Assembly (NCBI RefSeq): GCF_010994095.1
Contig: NZ_WJYO01000001.1
Coordinates: 186,001-250,000 of the forward strand
DNA length: 64,000 bases
DNA from: Mumia xiangluensis
Lineage (GTDB): Bacteria > Actinomycetota > Actinomycetes > Propionibacteriales > Nocardioidaceae
Direction: 5' to 3'
The notes under the pieces: generated by a model
Told to the model about the DNA's origin: nothing
Databases searched by the model: none
Seen by the model: the letters and a program-made list of their open reading frames with translations, nothing else
Shown: in pieces, positions 56,864-64,000 of the stretch
Position numbering within the stretch: position 1 is the first letter of the stretch
How the letters are laid out: the number at the start of each line of letters is the position of its first letter
Translations under genes and position numbers: made by a program

Positions 56864-57772
56864 TCAGCCGAGGAGGGGCCGGGCGTCGCCGAGCGACGGA
56901 CGCGCCCCCGTACGGGCGACGGCGAGGGCGGCTGTCTCGGCACCCTTGCGCAGGGCTTGCTGGGGATCGAGGCCGTCCGCGCTCGCGGCGAGGAAGCCGG
57001 CGGCGAAGGCATCCCCCGCACCGGTCAGGTCCTCGACGTCGGCCTTCTCGGCGCGCTGGCGGACCACGAACCCGTCCGGTGTCATCTGGAGCGCTCCCGA
57101 GGCGCCGAGCGTCGCGACGACGGTCGGGTACCAGCGGCTCAGCTCGAGGACGGCACGGTCCGGATCCTGCTCGCCTGTCATGCAGCGCAGCTCGTCGAGG
57201 TTGGGGAGGATCGCGTCGACCCCCTGGGTCCAGGAGATGAACTCCGCGACCCCGACGTCGCGCAGGAAGGCGATCGACGCGGGGTCGACGGACACGAACG
57301 CACCACGGTCGCGAGCGCGGGCGACGATCTCCTGAGCTGCGGGACGGGTCGCGGGGTCGAAGAACGAGTAGCCGGTGAGATGGACCCAGCGGACGTCCTT
57401 CCACGCCGAGAGCGGGACGTCCTTCGGGGTGAGCGCGCTGTTCGCGCCGCGATCGACGTACATCGTCCGCTCTCCGCCACCGTCGAGCGTGATGACGATG
57501 GTGGCGGTGTCGTGCTCGCCGTCGGCCGCGATGCGCGCCTGGACGCCGAAACGCTCGAGAGCCTCGGTGTGCCGGCGCGCTCCGTCCTTGCCGGCACGGC
57601 CCACGAACATCACGTCGGCCCCGAGCCAGCCGAGCCACGCCGCGACGTTGGCGGCGGATCCTCCGTCGCGTCGCCGGATGACGGCCGGGGTGTCGCTCGC
57701 CGGGGTCACGGTGGTCAGCGGTCGGACGATCAGGTCGTCGACCACGTCGCCGACCACGAGGATGCGCGCCAT
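56864..57772 (-). CDS. psuK: PfkB-family kinase, probable pseudouridine kinase
   Basis: 302 residues. Ribokinase/PfkB fold: MARILVVGDVVDDLIVRPL, signature 1 GGSAANVAAWLGWLGADVMFVGRAGKDG, and signature 2 DLTGAGDAFAAGFLA with the catalytic Asp. PfkB kinases are hard to assign alone; a pseudouridine-5'-phosphate glycosidase gene (psuG) lies 730 nt upstream on the same strand, so phosphorylation of pseudouridine is the best guess. Leaderless start (TAGCGT 7 nt upstream). Two small genes on the other strand separate it from psuG. Confidence 0.82.
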   Translation of the reverse strand: MARILVVGDVVDDLIVRPLTTVTPASDTPAVIRRRDGGSAANVAAWLGWLGADVMFVGRAGKDGARRHTEALERFGVQARIAADGEHDTATIVITLDGGGERTMYVDRGANSALTPKDVPLSAWKDVRWVHLTGYSFFDPATRPAAQEIVARARDRGAFVSVDPASIAFLRDVGVAEFISWTQGVDAILPNLDELRCMTGEQDPDRAVLELSRWYPTVVATLGASGALQMTPDGFVVRQRAEKADVEDLTGAGDAFAAGFLAASADGLDPQQALRKGAETAALAVARTGARPSLGDARPLLG

Positions 57773-57779
57773 GGGCCGA

Positions 57780-57785
57780 ACGCTA
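57780..57785 (-). promoter_or_regulatory. -10 element TAGCGT, leaderless psuK
   Basis: TAGCGT (minus strand) ends 7 nt before the psuK ATG; it shows psuK has its own promoter and is not simply co-transcribed with psuG. Confidence 0.4.
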
Positions 57786-57874
57786 CCCGGCGAATAATCG
57801 GATGCGCTCGACGCGACCCTCGTCCTAGGCTCTGACTCGTCGCACAACGAACGAGTGCCGGAAGGAGGCTAGAG

Positions 57875-58066
57875 ATGGACGACTACACCCACGAGATCCT
57901 CACGCGTCAGTGGGAGGCACAGCTGCGCCGCACGATGGGGCGCACACGTGCAGGGACGATCCACCAGGCCTCCTGGCGGGTACGAGCCGCCGACACGCTG
58001 CGCCGCCTCGCCGACGCCGTGGACGCCCTCCCCGCAGGGACGACCGATCCCACTCGTCCGATGTGA
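57875..58066 (+). CDS. Small Arg-rich protein A, paralogue of small protein B
   Basis: 63 residues with a strong GGAAGGAGG about 6 nt before the ATG. Sequence pattern MDDYTHEILTRQWEAQLRR ... SWRVRAADTLRRLADAVDAL: amphipathic, Arg-rich, no signal peptide, no Cys. It shares M-x-D-x-TH-x3-L at the N-terminus and R-x2-A-x-TLRRLAD-x-(V/L)DA near the C-terminus with the protein encoded at 58223-58417. No family is known to me. It lies on the strand opposite to psuK/psuG and between them. The clear ribosome-binding site makes it a credible gene. Confidence 0.72.
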   Translation: MDDYTHEILTRQWEAQLRRTMGRTRAGTIHQASWRVRAADTLRRLADAVDALPAGTTDPTRPM

Positions 58067-58222
58067 CCCCAGGTCGCCCCGGACCGACGCAAGCCGGCAC
58101 CGCTGACAGCGGTCGCCGCATGACCTGGTGACTCCACCGGTCTGCACGAACACCATCACGTATCGACGACCCGTCCGACGGGGACGTCGACGACGCCTGC
58201 ACAGGCGACAGGGGCAATCATC
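58067..58222. other. Intergenic region between the two small paralogous genes
   Basis: 156 nt without an ORF. It contains small inverted repeats: CCAGGTC near 58069 against GACCTGG near 58122, and ACCGCT-gac-AGCGGT between them. These may fold as a structured leader or an attenuator for the second small gene. No -10 is convincing. Confidence 0.35.
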
Positions 58223-58417
58223 ATGACCGACCACACCCATCTCCTTCTCATGCAGATGCACGAGAGGGAGCTCAACGAGCGCATCCGGCACCGGCGCCAC
58301 GGCCTCACTCAGCACCGCACACCGTTGCGTTCGCTGACTGCGAGGACGCTCCACCGGCTCGCGGACCGTCTCGACGCCAGTCACGCGCGCCGGCAGCCGG
58401 CGCACACGAGCCGCTGA
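58223..58417 (+). CDS. Small His/Arg-rich protein B, paralogue of small protein A
   Basis: 64 residues, AGGGG about 9 nt before the ATG. MTDHTHLLLMQMHERELNERIRHRRHG ... RSLTARTLHRLADRLDASHARR: like protein A it starts with a D/H-TH-x-L helix and ends with a TLxRLADxxDA helix, but it is richer in His. Two similar ~63-residue genes in tandem imply a duplicated family. DNA/RNA binding or a membrane-surface helix are both compatible with the charge; neither is shown. A strong terminator follows 45 nt downstream. Confidence 0.7.
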   Translation: MTDHTHLLLMQMHERELNERIRHRRHGLTQHRTPLRSLTARTLHRLADRLDASHARRQPAHTSR

Positions 58418-58462
58418 ACCGTGGCCGTGGCTCACGCCGCGACCGACGGGGCGCACTCCACC

Positions 58463-58499
58463 GAGACCGGTGGCACCAAGATCCGGTGCCACCGGTCTC
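58463..58499. terminator. Bidirectional terminator between small protein B and psuG
   Basis: GAGACCGGTGGCACC and its exact complement form a 15-bp perfect stem with a 7-nt loop (58478-58484), just before the psuG stop. It ends both the small-gene transcript and the psuG transcript, so psuG and psuK are separate units. Confidence 0.85.
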
Positions 58500-58505
58500 G
58501 CCTTG

Positions 58506-59411
58506 TCACCGGTCGCGCGCGCTCCAGGCGATCGCGATCTCTCCACCGACCCGGATGTTGTTCGCGGCGATGTCGAGGTTCACCTCGAGGCTCGAGCCGC
58601 TGGTCAGCTCCACGATCCGGCCGAGCAGGTACGGACTGACGTCCTTGCCGGTGATGCCGTTGCGCTCGACCTCGGCGAGGGCCTGCCGGAGCGCTTCGTC
58701 GTGGACCACGGGGTCGAGCTGCTTCTCGTGCGGCAGCGGGTTCGCAACCAGCACCGCGCTCTCGCGGCCCAGGGCGTCGTTGGACGCCATGACCTCGGCG
58801 ACCGCGGTGGCGTCCGGCACCGACCAGTCCAGGGTCTCGCCCGAGTCGGTCAGCCAGAAGCTCGGGAACTTCGTCGTCCCGAACCCGACGACGGTCACGC
58901 TGAGCGTCTCGAGACGCTCGAGGGTTGCGGGGATGTCGAGGATCGACTTCACTCCGGCGGACACGACCGTGATCGGGATCTGCGCGAGCATCGGGAGGTC
59001 CGCCGACTCGTCGAACGTCGCGCTGGCCCCACGGTGCACACCGCCGAGGCCGCCGGTCGAGAACACCCGGATGCCTGCCTTGGCCGCGAGGAACGCCGTG
59101 GCCGCGACCGTCGTCGCTCCGGAGGACCGTGTCGCGAGCGCGACCGGGAGGTCGCGGACGGACACCTTCACCACCGACTCGTCGAGGGCGACACGCTCGA
59201 GCGCAGCCTCGTCGAGGCCGATCCGCGGCTCACCGTCGACGACCGCGATCGTCGCGGGGACCACACCCTGCTCGCGCAGGATCGCCTCGAAGTCCTTGGC
59301 CGCCTGCAGGTTGCGCGGGCGCGGAAGGCCGTGGGAGATGATCGTGGACTCGAGCGCGACGACGGGTCGGCCGGCCTCCAGGGCGGCGGACACCTCGGGG
59401 TGGATGTTCAT
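58506..59411 (-). CDS. psuG: Pseudouridine-5'-phosphate glycosidase
   Basis: 301 residues. PsuG family landmarks: PVVALESTIISHGLPRPRNLQAAKDFE, TIAVVDGEPRIGLDEAALERVA, TRSSGATTVAATAFLAAKAGIRVFSTGGLGGVHRGA, DIPATLERLETLSVTVVGFGTTKFPSFWLTDSG, and ESAVLVANPLPHEKQLD, covering the catalytic Lys and metal-binding Asp regions. It splits pseudouridine 5'-phosphate reversibly to uracil and ribose 5-phosphate, allowing recycling of RNA-derived pseudouridine. Paired with psuK downstream. Confidence 0.95.
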   Translation of the reverse strand: MNIHPEVSAALEAGRPVVALESTIISHGLPRPRNLQAAKDFEAILREQGVVPATIAVVDGEPRIGLDEAALERVALDESVVKVSVRDLPVALATRSSGATTVAATAFLAAKAGIRVFSTGGLGGVHRGASATFDESADLPMLAQIPITVVSAGVKSILDIPATLERLETLSVTVVGFGTTKFPSFWLTDSGETLDWSVPDATAVAEVMASNDALGRESAVLVANPLPHEKQLDPVVHDEALRQALAEVERNGITGKDVSPYLLGRIVELTSGSSLEVNLDIAANNIRVGGEIAIAWSARDR

Positions 59412-59426
59412 CCACCCAGTGTCGCG

Positions 59427-60002
59427 TCAGATCTGGGTGCGGTGGAAATTGGCGTACGAGCGCGAGGGAGTCGGCCCGCGCTGGCCCTGGTAGCGCGACC
59501 CGTACTTCTCGGAGCCGTACGGGTGCTCGGCCGGCGACGAGAGCCGGAAGAAGCAGAGCTGGCCGATCTTCATCCCCGGGTAGAGCTTGATCGGGAGCGT
59601 GGCGACGTTCGCGAGCTCGAGGGTCACGTGGCCGTTGAACCCCGGGTCGACGAAGCCGGCGGTCGCGTGGGTCAGGAGCCCGAGCCGGCCGAGCGACGAC
59701 TTGCCTTCGACACGGGCGGCGACGTCGACCGGGAGTGCCACCCGCTCGTACGTGGAGCCGAGCACGAACTCACCGGGGTGCAGGATGAACGGCGCGCCGT
59801 CGGCGGCAGTGACCTCCTTGGTGAGGTCGGACTGGTCCTCGGCGGGGTCGATGTGCGGGTAGCGGTGGTTCTCGAAGACCCGGAAGAACTTGTCGAGACG
59901 GACGTCGATGCTCGAGGGCTGCAACATCGCCTCGTCGTACGGGTCGACGACGATCCGCTCGTTGTCGAGCTCGGCACGGATGTCGCGGTCGGAGAGCAGC
60001 AC
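59427..60002 (-). CDS. dcd: dCTP deaminase, bifunctional dCTP deaminase/dUTPase type
   Basis: 191 residues. The family sequence is complete: [42 protein letters not shown], catalytic [48 protein letters not shown] and the nucleotide-lid tail [20 protein letters not shown]. In actinobacteria (M. tuberculosis type) this single enzyme makes dUMP directly from dCTP. The GTG start is supported by a leaderless promoter (TACCGT 6 nt upstream). Confidence 0.96.
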   Translation of the reverse strand: MLLSDRDIRAELDNERIVVDPYDEAMLQPSSIDVRLDKFFRVFENHRYPHIDPAEDQSDLTKEVTAADGAPFILHPGEFVLGSTYERVALPVDVAARVEGKSSLGRLGLLTHATAGFVDPGFNGHVTLELANVATLPIKLYPGMKIGQLCFFRLSSPAEHPYGSEKYGSRYQGQRGPTPSRSYANFHRTQI

Positions 60003-60008
60003 AGACCG

Positions 60009-60014
60009 ACGGTA
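60009..60014 (-). promoter_or_regulatory. -10 element TACCGT, leaderless dcd
   Basis: TACCGT (minus strand) ends 6 nt before the dcd GTG; no ribosome-binding site in the gap. Confidence 0.4.
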
Positions 60015-60178
60015 GCGCAGGCGCGTACGGAGGACCGGCGCAACGGGGTCGGCGCAACCGAGGGCGGCGTGACCCCCACCCACGCCTACGGTCGAGACAT
60101 CTCGGACATATCTGTCATTTGACTCACATTGCTCGCGACCGTCGAGGAGCCGCGGGCACCGCACGAGGGGGACGTCCG

Positions 60179-60379
60179 ATGGGGACGCATCAGCAGCCCA
60201 GCCAGGCCTGGGCGACGTACGAGGCACTGACCGCGCTGCGCTGGAACCACGGGCGACGCGACGCCTCGGCGACGCCGGTGACCCGACCCACGAAGGCGGC
60301 CGCGACGACTGCCCGGCGCCGGCGCCACCACGGGGTGAGGACCTTGCTCCACAGGATGCTGGCGAGCACACCGGGCTGA
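60179..60379 (+). CDS. Small Arg/His-rich protein, unknown
   Basis: 66 residues from [20 protein letters not shown], with GAGGGGGAC about 6 nt upstream; an in-frame upstream start at 60119 lacks such a site. Like the two small proteins near 58 kb it is ~65 residues, His/Arg-rich and ends in an R-x-LLHRML amphipathic helix, but direct similarity is weak. A TTGACT sequence at about 60118-60123 could be its -35. It is divergent from dcd. Confidence 0.5.
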   Translation: MGTHQQPSQAWATYEALTALRWNHGRRDASATPVTRPTKAAATTARRRRHHGVRTLLHRMLASTPG

Positions 60380-60449
60380 CCTGCTCTTGGCTCCCTCTCG
60401 CGGATGTGCTTGACTGCCGAGGTCCCCGGAGTCGACGGAAGGTGAACTT

Positions 60450-61178
60450 GTGGCTACCCCCGGCCGCAGGAAGGCCCCACGCGCACGACGCACACCTCTG
60501 GCGACCCTGCGCACCCGGGCGCTGCGCCGCCGACCCGCGGCCTTCGCGGGACTGCTCGTCGCCGGCGTCGTCGGGGTCGTCGCCTCGACACCCGTGGTTG
60601 CCACGGTCGCGCAGGACGCCGACAGCACACCCGTCGCCGCCACGATGAACGCGTCCGCGCCGTCGCTCGAGGAGCACATCGAGCAGCGCCGCGAAGCCGC
60701 GGTCTCCCGCTCGTCGTCACGTGCGGCGCTCACCGAGACCGCCAAGCAGGTCGTGGCCGGCGCTGCTGAGGCCGCCGCCGATCCGAGTGCGACCGTCGTG
60801 ACCCCGAGCGGCAAGATCTCCGGCAAGCCCTGTGCGAGCGGATCCAGCGTGGAGAGCGGCCTGACCGCGAACGCGATCTCCGTGCACCGCGCGGTGTGCG
60901 CCGAGTTCCCCAGCGTCACCTCGTACGGCGGCGTCCGCTCGGGCGACGGCGGCGAGCACGGCACGGGCCACGCTCTCGACATCATGGTCAGCGGAGCGAC
61001 CGGCGACGCGATCGCCGACTTCGTCCGCGCCAACGCGTCCAAGCTCGGCGTCACCGAGGTCCTCTGGGCGCAGAAGATCTGGACCACGCAGCGCGGGTCA
61101 GAGGGTTGGCGTCCGATGTCGGACCGGGGCTCCTCGACCGCCAACCACTACGACCACGTCCACGTGACAGTGGGCTGA
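60450..61178 (+). CDS. Exported protein with an ARB_07466-like (M15-related) C-terminal domain
   Basis: 242 residues. An Arg-rich N-terminus with one hydrophobic segment ([22 protein letters not shown], about residues 32-53) acts as signal peptide or anchor. A helical linker ([29 protein letters not shown]) leads to a ~110-residue domain with [43 protein letters not shown] and [11 protein letters not shown]: the His-x6-Asp and His-x-His set of LAS-type metallopeptidases. Function in wall turnover is plausible, though several family members are of uncertain catalysis. GGAAGG lies before the GTG start. Confidence 0.83.
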   Translation: MATPGRRKAPRARRTPLATLRTRALRRRPAAFAGLLVAGVVGVVASTPVVATVAQDADSTPVAATMNASAPSLEEHIEQRREAAVSRSSSRAALTETAKQVVAGAAEAAADPSATVVTPSGKISGKPCASGSSVESGLTANAISVHRAVCAEFPSVTSYGGVRSGDGGEHGTGHALDIMVSGATGDAIADFVRANASKLGVTEVLWAQKIWTTQRGSEGWRPMSDRGSSTANHYDHVHVTVG

Positions 61179-61223
61179 GCCGCTCGTATAGAGTGGTCCG
61201 CGTCGCCTCGGCGACGACGCCTC

Positions 61224-61294
61224 GCGGGCGTAGTTCAATGGCAGAACATCAGCTTCCCAAGCTGATAGTGCGGGTTCGATTCCCGTCGCCCGCT
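61224..61294 (+). tRNA. tRNA-Gly (CCC)
   Basis: 71-nt cloverleaf. Acceptor GCGGGCG pairs with CGCCCGC; D arm GTTCAATGGCAGAAC; anticodon stem TCAGC/GCTGA enclosing loop TTCCCAA, giving anticodon CCC; T arm GCGGG-TTCGATT-CCCGT. CCA is not encoded. It reads GGG codons. A TAGAGT hexamer about 20 nt upstream is a probable -10; a strong terminator follows. Confidence 0.96.
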
Positions 61295-61301
61295 CTGCAC
61301 C

Positions 61302-61334
61302 GAAAGGGCCCCGGACACCGTCCGGGGCCCTTTC
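61302..61334 (+). terminator. tRNA-Gly terminator
   Basis: GAAAGGGCCCCGGAC-acc-GTCCGGGGCCCTTTC: perfect 15-bp stem, 3-nt loop, 7 nt after the tRNA. Confidence 0.88.
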
Positions 61335-61526
61335 GCGTACGCCCCTCCCCACTTCGCAAGACGACATGCGCCGGTGGCGCGCATCCGACACCCACGTATC
61401 CAGGGCCGGAGCGCGATCGTCGTCAAATGTCGCTTCGTCCCGGTTCTTGCCGCTCTGGCCCTGTCGCTAGGCGCAGGAAGCCCCTAGGTTGAAACGGGTC
61501 CAACAGACTCAACGAGGAGGTCCGAC
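61335..61526 (+). other. Leader region of the M28 peptidase gene
   Basis: 192 nt without a gene. TAGGTT (61485-61490) is a candidate -10, which would give a ~30-nt leader carrying the strong GAGGAGG ribosome-binding site. I see no riboswitch or long inverted repeat. Confidence 0.4.
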
Positions 61527-63101
61527 GTGCGAAAAGCACTCACCGGAGCCCTGGGAGCAGTGGTCGCCGTCACCATGGTCACCACCGCGACACCCGCAGC
61601 GGCAATCGACGAGGTCAACACGACCCAGCTCCGCAAGGCAGTCACAGTCAACGGAATCCTGAAGCACGCCCGAGCGCTCCAGGTCATCGCCAACCAGAAC
61701 GACGGGACGCGAGCCTCCGGGCTCCCCGGCTACGAAGCCTCCGTCGACTACGTCGTCAAGCAGCTCCGCCGGTCCGGTTACTCGGTGAAGAAGCAGGCGT
61801 TCACGTTCTCGTTCTTCCGCTCGCTCTCGGAGCCGACGCTGTCACAGGTCTCGCCGACGCCGACCGACTACGAGACCGACATCTTCGACTACTCCGGCGG
61901 AGGCGACGTCACCGGCGTCGTCGTCCCGGCCAACGACAACATCATCCCCGCGACCCCCGAACCGAGCAGCACCGCAGGGTGCGAGCCCGAGGACTTCACC
62001 GCGGCGCCTGCTGAGCCCGCGGTCGCGCTCGTGCAGCGCGGAGGGTGCGACTTCGCCGTCAAGGCCGACAACGCGACAGCGGCCGGCTACGACGCGCTGA
62101 TCATCTTCAACGAGGGCAACCCCGGCCGTACGGAGCTCTCCGTCGGCACGCTCGGCACGCCCAAGTCGATCCCGGTCGTCGGACTGTCCTACGAGGACGC
62201 CGTCGCCCTCCTCGACCAGGTCGAGGCAGGCCCGGTCAGCGTGAACGTCTCGACCGAGGTGGAGACCGACCCGAACCGCACGACGTGGAACGTCATCGCG
62301 AACCTCAACGCGAAGGACCTCAAGAAGGTCAAGAACAAGGACCAGGTCGTCGTGGTCGGGGCGCACCTCGACTCCGTCACGGCGGGTCCCGGCATCAACG
62401 ACAACGGCAGCGGCACGGCCGGCATCCTCGCGATCGCGCAGGAGATGGCCGATCTCAAGCTGACCAAGAAGCTGTCGCGTCCGGTGCGCTTCGCATTCTG
62501 GGGTGCTGAGGAGGCGAACCTGCTCGGGTCCGAGCACTACGTCGCCTCGCTCACCGACCAGCAGCGGTCGAAGATCTACGCGAACCTCAACTTCGACATG
62601 ATCGGCTCGCCGAACTACGTCCGGTTCGTCTACGACGGCGACGGCTCCAACGGTGGACCGGTCGGCCCGCCCGGATCCGACGTCATCGAGACGGTCTTCA
62701 CCGACTACTTCGAGAGCCAGGGTCTCGCCAGCGAGCCGACGGACTTCGACGGACGCTCCGACTACGGGCCGTTCATCGCCGCCGGCATCCCCGCAGGCGG
62801 GCTCTTCTCCGGTGCCGAGGGCGTCAAGACCCCGGAGCAGGCCGCGATCTACGGCGGCACGGCCGGTGAGTGGTACGACCCGTGCTACCACCAGGCCTGC
62901 GACGACATCACCAACCTCAGTGTGAAGTCGCTGAACGAGCTCGGCGACGCCGCCGCGCACGCGACGCTGACGTTGACGAAGTCCAGGTCAGGGCTGTTCC
63001 CCGACGGCAGCCGCAAGGCCAAGGCCTCCGCGGCAGCCAAGGCGCAGGCGCTCTCGGCGCCGACCGCCGGGGCGTACTCGGGGCACGCGCTCACACACTG
63101 A
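61527..63101 (+). CDS. Secreted M28 aminopeptidase with a PA domain
   Basis: 524 residues; GTG start behind GAGGAGG. Signal peptide MRKALTGALGAVVAVTMVTT ending AAA near residue 26. A protease-associated (PA) domain (about 120-240: VALVQRGGCDFAVKADNATAAGYDALIIFNEG) is inserted before the zinc-binding core: VVVGAHLDSV (His, Asp; ~278), GINDNGSGTAGI (Asp; ~291), WGAEEANLLGS (Glu pair; ~328), NFDMIG, and CYHQACDDITN (final His). All co-catalytic zinc ligands are present. Resembles Streptomyces griseus aminopeptidase; releases N-terminal residues from peptides outside the cell. The C-terminal ~45 residues are Ala/Lys-rich. Confidence 0.94.
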   Translation: MRKALTGALGAVVAVTMVTTATPAAAIDEVNTTQLRKAVTVNGILKHARALQVIANQNDGTRASGLPGYEASVDYVVKQLRRSGYSVKKQAFTFSFFRSLSEPTLSQVSPTPTDYETDIFDYSGGGDVTGVVVPANDNIIPATPEPSSTAGCEPEDFTAAPAEPAVALVQRGGCDFAVKADNATAAGYDALIIFNEGNPGRTELSVGTLGTPKSIPVVGLSYEDAVALLDQVEAGPVSVNVSTEVETDPNRTTWNVIANLNAKDLKKVKNKDQVVVVGAHLDSVTAGPGINDNGSGTAGILAIAQEMADLKLTKKLSRPVRFAFWGAEEANLLGSEHYVASLTDQQRSKIYANLNFDMIGSPNYVRFVYDGDGSNGGPVGPPGSDVIETVFTDYFESQGLASEPTDFDGRSDYGPFIAAGIPAGGLFSGAEGVKTPEQAAIYGGTAGEWYDPCYHQACDDITNLSVKSLNELGDAAAHATLTLTKSRSGLFPDGSRKAKASAAAKAQALSAPTAGAYSGHALTH

Positions 63102-63113
63102 CGCAACCCGACA

Positions 63114-63161
63114 GAAGGACCCGACGTCCCCGCCAGATGGTGGCGGGGACGTCGGGCCTTC
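63114..63161. terminator. M28 peptidase terminator
   Basis: A ~21-bp inverted repeat with one mismatch: arm CCCGACGTCCCCGCCA pairs with TGGCGGGGACGTCGGG across a 4-5-nt loop, extended by GAAGG/CCTTC. It begins 13 nt after the stop codon. Confidence 0.85.
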
Positions 63162-63203
63162 TCGATGCTTGTTCACCACGAGTTGGTCGCGCCCACCACG
63201 ACG

Positions 63204-63308
63204 GCGGTGAGCCTGGTCCCACCGAGGTCGCCTCGGGTGGGACCCAACTCACCGCCGTACGGGTGGAGTCGCCTCGGGTGGGACCCAGCTCACCGCCGTA
63301 CGGGTGGA
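63204..63308. repeat. GGTGAGCCTGGTCCCA repeat and 41-nt tandem duplication
   Basis: GCGGTGAGCCTGGTCCCA (63204-63221) is identical to the arm of the clpB terminator at 7635-7652. It faces an inverted counterpart (GGTGGGACCCAACTCACCGCC region) that lies in a 41-nt unit repeated twice in tandem (63227-63267 and 63268-63308, one base different). Non-coding, between converging genes. Confidence 0.75.
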
Positions 63309-63320
63309 GGCGCGTCGATG

Positions 63321-63971
63321 TCAGTCCGTCGTGGTCCGCTTGACGGCGAGGAGCGCGTCCGCGAGCGCGGTGACCCCGTCGGGCTCGAGGATGTCGCCGA
63401 GGAGGCCCACGAACGCGCCGTCGAGAGCGTTCTCGGCGTCGCGCCAGCGGCCCGCGTCGCTCGGCCGCTGCTGCGTGCGCACCTCGGCGACCTCGTCGTC
63501 GTTCCAGCCGAGCTTGCCCATGCGGTCCGGACCCGCCTCGGTGTCCACCAGCATCGCGGAGGGCACCGACAGCCCGACCAGCCCCAGCGCGGCGAAGTAC
63601 AGGCCACCCCTGAGCTCGCGAACCGTCATCGTCGCCTGCGCGAGGCGGGCGGGGACGTCATCGGGTCGATCGGCGCGCTGCCAGCCCTGCGCGAGCAGCA
63701 TCGGCGGCAGCTGTGCCACGTCGAGCACACGCTCCAGCAGGTCGGTCGCCGTGCGCGACGCGGCGTCGTCGACCAGGTGGGCGCGGCCCCACCGGTGACA
63801 GACGTCGAGGTACGCCTCTGCGGACTCCGCAGCGGAGACGCTTGCGCTGCGCTCCCAGATGGTGTCGACGACGCGGCGCGGGAAGATCCCGAGGACGTCG
63901 TACGCCGCGTCGGTCGTGACGTCGCCCAGGACGCCGACCCGGCCGCGGAAGTAGAGGGCTGATGCGGGCAT
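63321..63971 (-). CDS. SCO6745-like protein
   Basis: 216 residues. The N-terminus SALYFRGRVGVLGDVTTDAAYDVLGIFPRRVVDTIWE resembles the YFxGRxAPLGxV...FYxF segment of the SCO6745 (EvbL) family, followed by LVDDAASRTATDLLERVLDVAQ and repeated helices. Family members are usually ~280 residues, so this is a shorter version. It starts at ATG 63971 with GAAGGAGAT at ideal spacing, which rules out a longer N-terminus from beyond the right edge. The function of the family is not established. Confidence 0.65.
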   Translation of the reverse strand: MPASALYFRGRVGVLGDVTTDAAYDVLGIFPRRVVDTIWERSASVSAAESAEAYLDVCHRWGRAHLVDDAASRTATDLLERVLDVAQLPPMLLAQGWQRADRPDDVPARLAQATMTVRELRGGLYFAALGLVGLSVPSAMLVDTEAGPDRMGKLGWNDDEVAEVRTQQRPSDAGRWRDAENALDGAFVGLLGDILEPDGVTALADALLAVKRTTTD

Positions 63972-64000
63972 GCCGATCTCCTTCGACGTCGACCGGATCA

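Noticed and set aside
60380-60449. c-di-AMP (ydaO) riboswitch before the exported M15-like protein gene
   Set aside because: Such leaders precede some wall-hydrolase genes in actinobacteria, but the conserved segments are absent and only 70 nt is available.

Overview
This is a window of very GC-rich DNA with dense, largely GC-ending codon use, GTG starts, many 4-nt stop/start overlaps (ATGA, GTGA), a dnaK-grpE-dnaJ-hspR operon with HAIR operators, a bifunctional-type dCTP deaminase and a GPP34 protein. That combination points to an actinomycete; a member of the Propionibacteriales/Nocardioidaceae is my inference, not something the sequence proves. I see no rRNA, CRISPR array, prophage, transposase or integrase. 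It reads as core chromosome with some catabolic and transport cargo.

Layout. 1-3.9 kb: SIMPL-domain protein (cut by the left edge), GNAT acetyltransferase and type II NADH dehydrogenase leftward, dihydrolipoyl dehydrogenase rightward. 4-7.6 kb: exported LVIVD-repeat protein, DUF305 lipoprotein, internally duplicated membrane protein. 7.7-17 kb: proteostasis block (clpB; dnaK-grpE-dnaJ-hspR) with HAIR operators in front of clpB and dnaK, split by an acyltransferase-3/SGNH protein and a lipoprotein. 17-21.2 kb: DUF3558-like lipoprotein, MaoC hydratase, and a YkoEDC-type ECF thiamin-precursor transporter under a TPP riboswitch. 21-24.3 kb: sulfatase, ankyrin protein, SGNH hydrolase. 24.3-37.3 kb: polyamine/beta-alanine-type catabolic cluster: PotABCD-like ABC importer, cupin, FAD amine oxidoreductase, class-III aminotransferase, MmsA-like dehydrogenase, divergent PucR regulator, TetR regulator and an aminobutyraldehyde dehydrogenase.

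37.4-42.7 kb: a five-gene, fully overlapping lipid-modification operon (FAD oxidoreductase, DUF1365, two CFA-synthase-like methyltransferases with altered active sites, DUF1295). 42.7-47.5 kb: catalytically degenerate M20-hydrolase relic, small unknown protein, nitroreductase, GPP34, 14-TM MFS exporter, NUDIX/DUF4916. 47.5-51.1 kb: an SMR guanidinium-exporter-like gene behind a guanidine-III riboswitch, facing an MFS transporter and an APC permease with a fused C-terminal winged helix. 51.2-54.9 kb: HdrD/GlpC-like membrane Fe-S reductase, then TetR plus a paired SMR exporter. 55-59.4 kb: ABC-2 exporter, then pseudouridine kinase and glycosidase genes separated by two paralogous small proteins. 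59.4-64 kb: dcd, an exported H/D-motif protein, tRNA-Gly(CCC), secreted M28 peptidase, SCO6745-like protein.

Regulation visible in sequence: two riboswitches (TPP, guanidine-III) lying next to or over the ribosome-binding sites; HspR/HAIR autoregulation; several palindromic operators; and at least nine genes whose -10 hexamer (TAnnnT) sits 6-7 nt before the start codon, which implies leaderless transcripts. Three dispersed palindromic intergenic repeat types are also present.
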